Source of the DNA: Atherix ibis
Lineage: Eukaryota > Arthropoda > Insecta > Diptera > Athericidae
Length of the DNA stretch: 64,000 nt
Assembly: GCA_958298945.1 (NCBI GenBank)
Contig: OY282608.1
Span: 61,294,951-61,358,950 of the forward strand
Direction: 5' to 3'
Positions within the stretch are counted from its first letter, which is position 1, and each line of letters begins with the position of its first letter. The notes under the pieces are model-generated. The model had not been told where the DNA came from. It worked only from the letters and a program-made list of their open reading frames with translations, and ran no database searches. A program made the translations under genes and the position numbers. Positions 57,043-64,000 of this stretch are shown piece by piece.

Positions 57043-58880
57043 GCCAACAAACCAACAAAACAACAAGCCAACAAACCAACAAACAAACCAGCAAACCAAC
57101 AAGCCAACAAGCCAACAAACCAACAAACCAAGAAGCCAACAAACCAACAAACCAACAAACTAACAAACCAACAAACCAACAAACCAACAAACCAACAAGC
57201 CAACAAACCAACAAATAAATAAACCAACAAACCAAAAAGCCAACAAACCAACAAACCAACAAACCAACAAGCCAACAAACCAACACACCAACAAACCAAC
57301 AAACCAAGAAACCAACAAGCCAACAAACCAACAAACCAACAAGCCAACAAGCCAACAAACCAACAAACCAACAAGCCAACAAACCAACAAACCAACAAAC
57401 CAACTAACCAACAAACGAACAAGCCAACAAGCCAACAAACCAACAAACCAACAAACCAACAATCCAACAAACCAACAAACCAACAAGCCAACAAACCAAC
57501 AAACCAACAAACCAACAAACCAACAAACCAGCAAACCAACAAACCAAGTAACCAAAAAGCCAACAAACTAACAAACTAACAAACCAACAAGCCAACAAGC
57601 CAACAAGCCAACAAACCAGCAAACCAATAAGCCAACAAACCAACAAGCCAACAAACCAACAAACCAACAAGCCAACAAGCCAACAAACCAACAAACCAAC
57701 AAACCAACAAGCCAACAAACCAACAAACCAACAAGCCAACAAACCAACAAACCAACAAACCAACAAGCCAACAAACCAACAAACCAACAAACCAAAAAAC
57801 CAACAAACCAACAAGCCAACAAACCAACAAACCAACAAGCCAACAAGCCAACAAACCAACAAACCAACAAACCAACAAGCCAACAAACCAACAAACCAAC
57901 AAGCCAACAAACCAACAAACCAACAAACCAACAAGCCAACAAACCAAAAAACCAACAAACCAACAAACCAACAAACCAACAAACCAACAAACCAACAAAC
58001 CAACAAACCAACAAACCAACAAACCAACAAGCCAACAAGCCAACAAACCAACAAACCAACAAACCAACAAACCAACAAGCCAACAAACCAACAAGCCAAC
58101 AAACCAACAAACCAACAAACCAAGTAACCAAAAAGCCAACAAACTAACAAACCAACAAGCCAATAAACCAATAAGCCAACAAACCAACAAGCCAACAAAC
58201 CAACAAACAAATAAACCATTAAACCAACAAACCAACAAACAAACAAACCAACAAACCAACAAACTAACAAACTAAGTAACCAACAAGCCAACAAACCAAC
58301 AAACCAACAAGCCAACAACCCAACAAACCAACAAACCAACAAGCCAACAAACCAACAAACCACCAAACCAAAAAACCAACAAACCAACAAACCAACAAAC
58401 CAACAAACCAACAAACCAACAAGCCAACAAACCAACAAGCCAACAAGCCAACAAACCAACAAACCAACAAACCAACAAACCAACAAGCCAACAAACCAAC
58501 AAACCAACAAACCAAGTAACCAAAAAGCCAACAAACCATAAACCAACAAGCCAACAAGCCAACAAGCCATCAAACCAACAAAGCAACAAGCCAACAAGCC
58601 AACAAACCAACAAACCAACAAGCCAACAAACCAACAAACCAACAAGCCAACAAGCCAACGAACCAACAAACCAACAAACCAACAAGCCAACAAACCAACA
58701 AAACAACAAGCCAACAAACCAACAAACCAACAAACCAACAAGCCAACAAACCAACAAACCAACAAGCCAACAAGCCAACAAACCAACAAACCAACAAGCC
58801 AACAAGCCAACAAGCCAACAAACCAACAAACCAACAATCCAACGAGCCAACAAACCAACAAACCAACAAGCCAACAAACC
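57043..58880. repeat. Tandem duplication of 1.9-2.0 kb, copy 2
   Basis: This is the second copy of the preceding block. The match stops near 58,880, where AACTAACAAACTAAGTAACC appears. Differences from copy 1 include CCATTAAACC near 58,217 and the extra segment of about 81 bp between the 1,913 and 1,994 offsets. Confidence 0.82.
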
Positions 58881-59124
58881 AACAAACTAACAAACTAAGT
58901 AACCAACAAGCCAACAAACCAACAAACCAACAAGCCAACAACCCAACAAACCAACAAACCAACAAGCCAACAAACCAACAAACCAACAAACCAACAAACC
59001 AACAAGCCAACAAACCAACAAACCAAAAAACCAACAAACCAACAAACCAAAAAACCAACAAACCAACAAATCAACAAACCAACAAACCAACAAGCCAACA
59101 AGCCAACAAACCAACAAACCAACA

Positions 59125-60708
59125 AACCATCAAGACCACAAACCAACAAACCAACAAACCAACAAACCAACAAACCAAGTAACCAAAAAGCCAACAAACT
59201 AACAAACCAACAAGCCAATAAACCAACAAGCCAACAAGCCAACAAACCAACAAGCCAACAAACCAACAAACAAATAAACCAACAAGCCAACAAACCAACA
59301 AACAAACAAACCAACAAACCAACAAACTAACAAACTAAGTAACCAACAAGCCAACAAACCAACAAACCAACAAGCTAACAAGCCAACAAACCAACAAACC
59401 AACAAGCCAACAAACCAACAAACCAACAAACCAAAAAACCAACAAACCAAAAAACCAACAAACCAACAAACCAACAAACCAACAAGCCAATAAACCAACA
59501 AGCCAACAAGCCAACAAATCAAGAAACCAACAAACCAAGAAGCCAACAAACCAACAAACCAACAAACCAAGTAACCAAAAAGCCAACAAACCAACAAACC
59601 AACAAACCAACAAGCCAACAAGCAAACAAACCGACAAACCAACAAGCCAACAAGCCAACAAACCAACAAATCAACAAGCCAACAAACCAACAAACAAATA
59701 AACCAACAAACCAACAAACCAACAAGCCAACAAGCCAACAAACCAACAAACCGACAAACCAACAAGCCAACAAACCAACAAACCAACAAACCAACAAACC
59801 AACAAACCAACAAGCCAACAAGCCAACAAGCCAACAAACCAACAAACCAACAAACCAACAAGCCAACAAACCAACAAACCAACAAACCAACAAGCCAACA
59901 AGCCAACAAACCAACAAACCAACAAGCCAACAAACCAACAAACCGACATGCCAACAAACCAACAAACTAAGTAATCAACAAGCCAACAAACCAACAAACC
60001 AACAAGCCAACAAACCAACAAACCAACAAGCCAACAAACCAACAAACCAACAAACCAACAAACCAACAAACCAACAAACCAACAAGCCAACAAGCCAACA
60101 AACCAACAAACCAACAAGCCAACAAACCAACAAACCAACAAACCAACAAGCCAACAAACCAACAAGCTAACAAACCAACAAACCAACAAGCCAACAAGCC
60201 AACAACCCAACAAACCAACAAACCAACAAGCCAACAAGCCAACAAACCAACAAACCAACAAGCCAATAAACCAACAAACAAATAAACCAACAAAGCAACA
60301 AGCCAACAAACCAACAAACCAACAAACCAACAAGCCAACAAGCGAACAAACCAACAAACCAACAAACCAACAAACCAACAAACCAACAAACCAACAAGCC
60401 AACAAACCAACAAACCAACAAGCTAACAAGCCAACAAGCCAACAAACCAACAAACCAACAAACCAACAAGCCAACAAGCCAACAAACCAATAAACCAACA
60501 AGCCAACAAGCCAACAAACCGACAAAACAACAAGCCAACAAGCCAACAAACCAACAAACCAACAAGCCAACAAACCAAGAAACAAATAAACCAACAAACC
60601 AACAAACCAACAAACCAACAAGCCAACAAGCCAACAAACCAACAAACCAACAAACCAACAAGCCAACAAACCAACAAGCCAACAAACCAACAAACCAACA
60701 AACCAACA
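59125..60708. repeat. 1,584-bp tandem duplication, copy 1
   Basis: This block is repeated immediately downstream at a constant offset of 1,584 bp, exactly 198 octamers. Markers include CCGACATGCC (59,949 and 61,533), AACAAATCAAGAAACC (near 59,515 and 61,099) and AAGAAACAAATAAACC (near 60,578 and 62,162). The offset stays constant across essentially the whole block, so no octamers were gained or lost after the duplication. Confidence 0.88.
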
Positions 60709-62290
60709 AGCCAACAAGACCACAAACCAACAAACCAACAAACCAACAAACCAACAAACCAAGTAACCAAAAAGCCAACAAACTAACAAACCAACAAGCC
60801 AATAAACCAACAAGCCAACAAGCCAACAAACCAACAAGCCAACAAACCAACAAACAAATAAACCAACAAGCCAACAAACCAACAAACAAACAAACCAACA
60901 AACCAACAAACTAACAAACTAAGTAACCAACAAGCCAACAAACCAACAAACCAACAAGCTAACAAGCCAACAAACCAACAAACCAACAAGCCAACAAACC
61001 AACAAACCAACAAACCAAAAAACCAACAAACCAAAAAACCAACAAACCAACAAACCAACAAACCAACAAGCCAATAAACCAACAAGCCAACAAGCCAACA
61101 AATCAAGAAACCAACAAACCAAGAAGCCAACAAACCAACAAACCAACAAACCAAGTAACCAAAAAGCCAACAAACCAACAAACCAACAAACCAACAAGCC
61201 AACAAGCAAACAAACCGACAAACCAACAAGCCAACAAGCCAACAAACCAACAAATCAACAAGCCAACAAACCAACAAACAAATAAACCAACAAACCAACA
61301 AACCAACAAGCCAACAAGCCAACAAACCAACAAACCGACAAACCAACAAGCCAACAAACCAACAAACCAACAAACCAACAAACCAACAAACCAACAAGCC
61401 AACAAGCCAACAAGCCAACAAACCAACAAACCAACAAACCAACAAGCCAACAAACCAACAAACCAACAAACCAACAAGCCAACAAGCCAACAAACCAACA
61501 AACCAACAAGCCAACAAACCAACAAACCGACATGCCAACAAACCAACAAACTAAGTAATCAACAAGCCAACAAACCAACAAACCAACAAGCCAACAAACC
61601 AACAAACCAACAAGCCAACAAACCAACAAACCAACAAACCAACAAACCAACAAACCAACAAACCAACAAGCCAACAAGCCAACAAACCAACAAACCAACA
61701 AGCCAACAAACCAACAAACCAACAAACCAACAAGCCAACAAACCAACAAGCTAACAAACCAACAAACCAACAAGCCAACAAGCCAACAACCCAACAAACC
61801 AACAAACCAACAAGCCAACAAGCCAACAAACCAACAAACCAACAAGCCAATAAACCAACAAACAAATAAACCAACAAAGCAACAAGCCAACAAACCAACA
61901 AACCAACAAACCAACAAGCCAACAAGCGAACAAACCAACAAACCAACAAACCAACAAACCAACAAACCAACAAACCAACAAGCCAACAAACCAACAAACC
62001 AACAAGCTAACAAGCCAACAAGCCAACAAACCAACAAACCAACAAACCAACAAGCCAACAAGCCAACAAACCAATAAACCAACAAGCCAACAAGCCAACA
62101 AACCGACAAAACAACAAGCCAACAAGCCAACAAACCAACAAACCAACAAGCCAACAAACCAAGAAACAAATAAACCAACAAACCAACAAACCAACAAACC
62201 AACAAGCCAACAAGCCAACAAACCAACAAACCAACAAACCAACAAGCCAACAAACCAACAAGCCAACAAACCAACAAACCAACAAACCAA
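60709..62290. repeat. 1,584-bp tandem duplication, copy 2
   Basis: This is the second copy of the preceding block, keeping offset 1,584 until about 62,290, where the alternation of AACAAGCC and AACAAACC departs. The left junction is visible as CCATCAAGACC near 59,127 against GCCAACAAGACC near 60,713. Confidence 0.88.
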
Positions 62291-62995
62291 CAAACCAACA
62301 AACCAACAAGCCAACAAGCCAACAAACCAACAAACCAACAAGCCAACAAACCAACAAACCAACAAACCAACAAGCCAACAAGCCAACAAAGCAACAAACC
62401 AACAAGCCAACAAGCCAACAAACCAACAAACCAACAAACCAGCAAACCAACAAACCAACAAACTAGCAAAGCAACAAGCCAACAAACCAACAAACGAACA
62501 AACCAACAAGCCAACAAGCGAACAAACCAACAAACCAACAAACCAACAAACCAACAAACCAACAAACCAACAAGCCAACAAGCCAACAAACCAACAAGCC
62601 AACAAACCAACAAACCAACAAACCAACAAGCCAACAAGCCAACAAACCAACAAACCAACAAGCCAACAAACCAACAAACCAACAAACCAACAAGCCAACA
62701 AGCCAACAAACCAACAAACCAACAAGCCAACCAGCCAACAAACCGACAAACCAACAAGCCAACAAGCCAACAAACCGACAAACCAACACGCAAACAAGCC
62801 AACAAACCAACAAACCAACAAGCCAACAAACCAACAAACAAATAAACCAACAAACCAACAAACCAACAAGCCAACAAGCCAACAAGCCAACAAACCAACA
62901 AACCAACAAACCAACAAGCCAACAAACCAACAAACCAACAAACCAACAAACCAACAAACCAACAAGCCAACAAACCAACAAACCAACAAACCAAC

Positions 62996-63361
62996 ATGCC
63001 AACAAACCAACAAACTAAGTAACCAACAAGCCAACAAACCAACAAACCAACAAAGCAACAAACCAACCAACCAACAAACCAACAAGCCAACAAACCAACA
63101 AACCAACAAACCAACAAGCCAAAAACCAACAAACCAACAAACCAACAAGCCAACAAACCAACAAACCAACAAACCAACATGCCAACAAACCAACAAACTA
63201 AGTAACCAACAAGCCAACAAACCAACAAACCAACAAAGCAACAAACCAACCAACCAACAAACCAACAAGCCAACAAACCAACAAACCAACAAACCAACAA
63301 GCCAAAAACCAACAAACCAACAAACCAACAAGCCAACAAACCAACAAACCAACAAACCAAC
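62996..63361. repeat. 183-bp tandem duplication (two copies)
   Basis: Copies start at ATGCC 62,996 and 63,179. Both contain AACTAAGTAACC, AACAAAGC, AACCAACCAACC and a 7-mer slip, GCCAAAAACC. The period is therefore 23 octamers minus one base. I see no difference between the copies, so this is the youngest-looking duplication in the window. Confidence 0.9.
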
Positions 63362-64000
63362 AAACCAACAAGCCAACAAACCAACAAGCCAACAAACCAA
63401 CAAACCAACAAGCCAACAAGCCAACAAACCAACAAACCAACAAGCCAACAAGGCAACAAACCAACAAACCAACAAGCCAACAAACCAACAAACAAATAAA
63501 CCAACAAACCAAAAAACCAACAAGCCAACAAGCCAACAAACCAACAAACCAACAAACCAGCAAGCCAACAAACCAACAAACCAACAAACCAAAAAACTAA
63601 CAAACCAACAAACCAACAAGCCAACAAGCCAACAAACCAACAAACAAACAAACCAACAAACCAACAAACTAAGTAACCAACAAGCCAACAAACCAACAAA
63701 CTAAGTAACCAACAAGCCAACAAACCAACAAACCAACAAGCCAACAAGCCAACAAACCAACAAACCAACAAGCCACCAAACCAACAAACCATCAAACTAA
63801 AAAACCAACAAACCAACAAACCAACAAACCAACAAACCAACAAACCAACAAGCCAACAAGCCAACAAACCAACAAACCAACAAACCAACAAGCCAACAAA
63901 CTAACAAACCAACAAACCAAAAAACCAACAAACCAAAAAACCAACAAACCAACAAACCAACAAACCACCAAGCCAACAAACCAACAAGCCAACAAGCCAA
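63362..64000. repeat. Right edge of the window, still octamer satellite
   Basis: Plain octamers continue with scattered variants (AAGGCAAC near 63,450, CCAGCAAGCC near 63,560, two AACTAAGTAACC close together near 63,668 and 63,700, AACTAAAAAACC near 63,796) to the last base. No flank, gene or unique sequence appears. Confidence 0.9.

Larger units (their letters stand above)
1..64000. repeat. Octanucleotide satellite array, AACAAACC family, filling the whole window
   Basis: Every line of the window is made of head-to-tail 8-bp units with consensus AACAAACC and a second abundant form AACAAGCC. Minor forms differ by one or two bases, for example AACAAACT, AAGTAACC, AAAAAGCC, AAAAAACC, AACAAAGC, AACAAATC, AACAAACG and AATAAACC. 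The + strand is almost only A and C; G is mainly at unit position 6 and T is rare. Orientation never flips: I see no run of the complementary GGTTTGTT on the + strand. The 8-bp phase is broken only by scattered 7-mers and 9-mers. The array has no flank inside the window. Very long simple satellites of this kind are typical of eukaryotic heterochromatin; the organism and the chromosomal position cannot be read from the sequence. Confidence 0.98.

Noticed and set aside
61255..63891. An 878-codon minus-strand open frame, and about two hundred shorter ones, encoding Leu/Val/Cys/Trp/Phe/Gly repeats
   Set aside because: They start at TTG, overlap each other in all three frames with the same octapeptide, and end wherever a T variant occurs. 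The product would be an unbroken hydrophobic chain with no domain. This is what a stop-free 8-bp repeat must give by arithmetic.
1..64000. Plus-strand open frames rich in Asn, Gln, Thr, Lys and Pro
   Set aside because: The plus strand also lacks stops in the consensus, but the few ATG triplets (in AACATGCC or AATATGCC) are soon followed by TAA in AACTAAGTAACC. Nothing resembles a gene.
1..64000. Telomere repeat
   Set aside because: The T/G strand with GG pairs recalls telomeric DNA, but no TTAGGG, TTTAGGG or TTAGG type unit is present. The kb-scale higher-order structure, many internal variants and lack of a terminal end speak for an interstitial satellite. An unusual telomere-like origin cannot be excluded.
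1..64000. CRISPR array
   Set aside because: There are no unique spacers between conserved repeats; repeats and intervening sequence are the same octamer.
1..64000. Triplex (H-DNA) forming tract
   Set aside because: The strands are amino (A/C) and keto (G/T), not purine and pyrimidine, so the mirror-repeat purine tract needed for H-DNA is missing.
1..64000. Transposable element or insertion sequence
   Set aside because: No terminal inverted repeats, target-site duplications, transposase or reverse transcriptase reading frame, or any non-satellite sequence is visible.
1..64000. Bacterial or phage origin
   Set aside because: No genes, ribosome binding sites or terminators occur in 64 kb. A gene-free simple satellite of this size does not fit prokaryotic genomes.

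Overview
The whole window is one head-to-tail tandem array of a degenerate 8-bp unit. On the + strand the consensus is AACAAACC, with AACAAGCC as the second common form. I found no unique sequence, gene, RNA gene, mobile element, CRISPR array or promoter that I could support at any position. The array runs off both ends of the window, so it is at least 64 kb long. Such a long, gene-free, one-orientation, strand-asymmetric satellite (+ strand almost only A and C, - strand almost only T and G) points to a eukaryotic nuclear genome assembled from long reads. Nothing in the window identifies the lineage, or tells centromeric from pericentromeric, subtelomeric or interstitial heterochromatin.

The minus strand reads open for hundreds of codons because the consensus contains no stop in any frame. 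Eight and three are coprime, so all three minus frames give the same cyclic octapeptide, G-L-L-V-C-W-F-V. The apparent starts are TTG triplets that occur in nearly every unit. These open stretches are a consequence of the satellite and are not annotated as genes.

The real information is in the order of variant octamers and of occasional 7-mers and 9-mers, which act as landmarks and reveal higher-order duplications. Region I (1 to about 6,545) holds two tandem copies of a unit of about 3.2 kb. Region II (about 6,546 to 28,590) is a mosaic marked by the rare octamer AATATACC, with segments reused at 0.6, 0.97, 1.43, 2.0, 2.6, 5.2, 6.8 and 10.1 kb spacings. Region III (about 28,590 to 52,005) begins with a duplication of about 1.36 kb. 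It is then built from four copies of a 6.07-kb unit (U1 to U4). U2 is truncated and U3 begins with a rearranged junction, so a 9,609-bp periodicity is also present. Region IV (about 52,006 to 64,000) is more uniform and carries local duplications of 1.9-2.0 kb, 1,584 bp and 183 bp.

There are no genes to work together. The window is best read as a record of repeated unequal exchange or replication-based amplification of a simple octamer. I found no convincing undescribed functional system. The points most worth checking are the higher-order structure, the recombination junctions near 39,860 and 40,291, the two-tetrad G-quadruplex potential of the T/G strand, and whether the array is assembled correctly. 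Block boundaries were located by eye from landmarks and are good to tens of bases unless stated otherwise.
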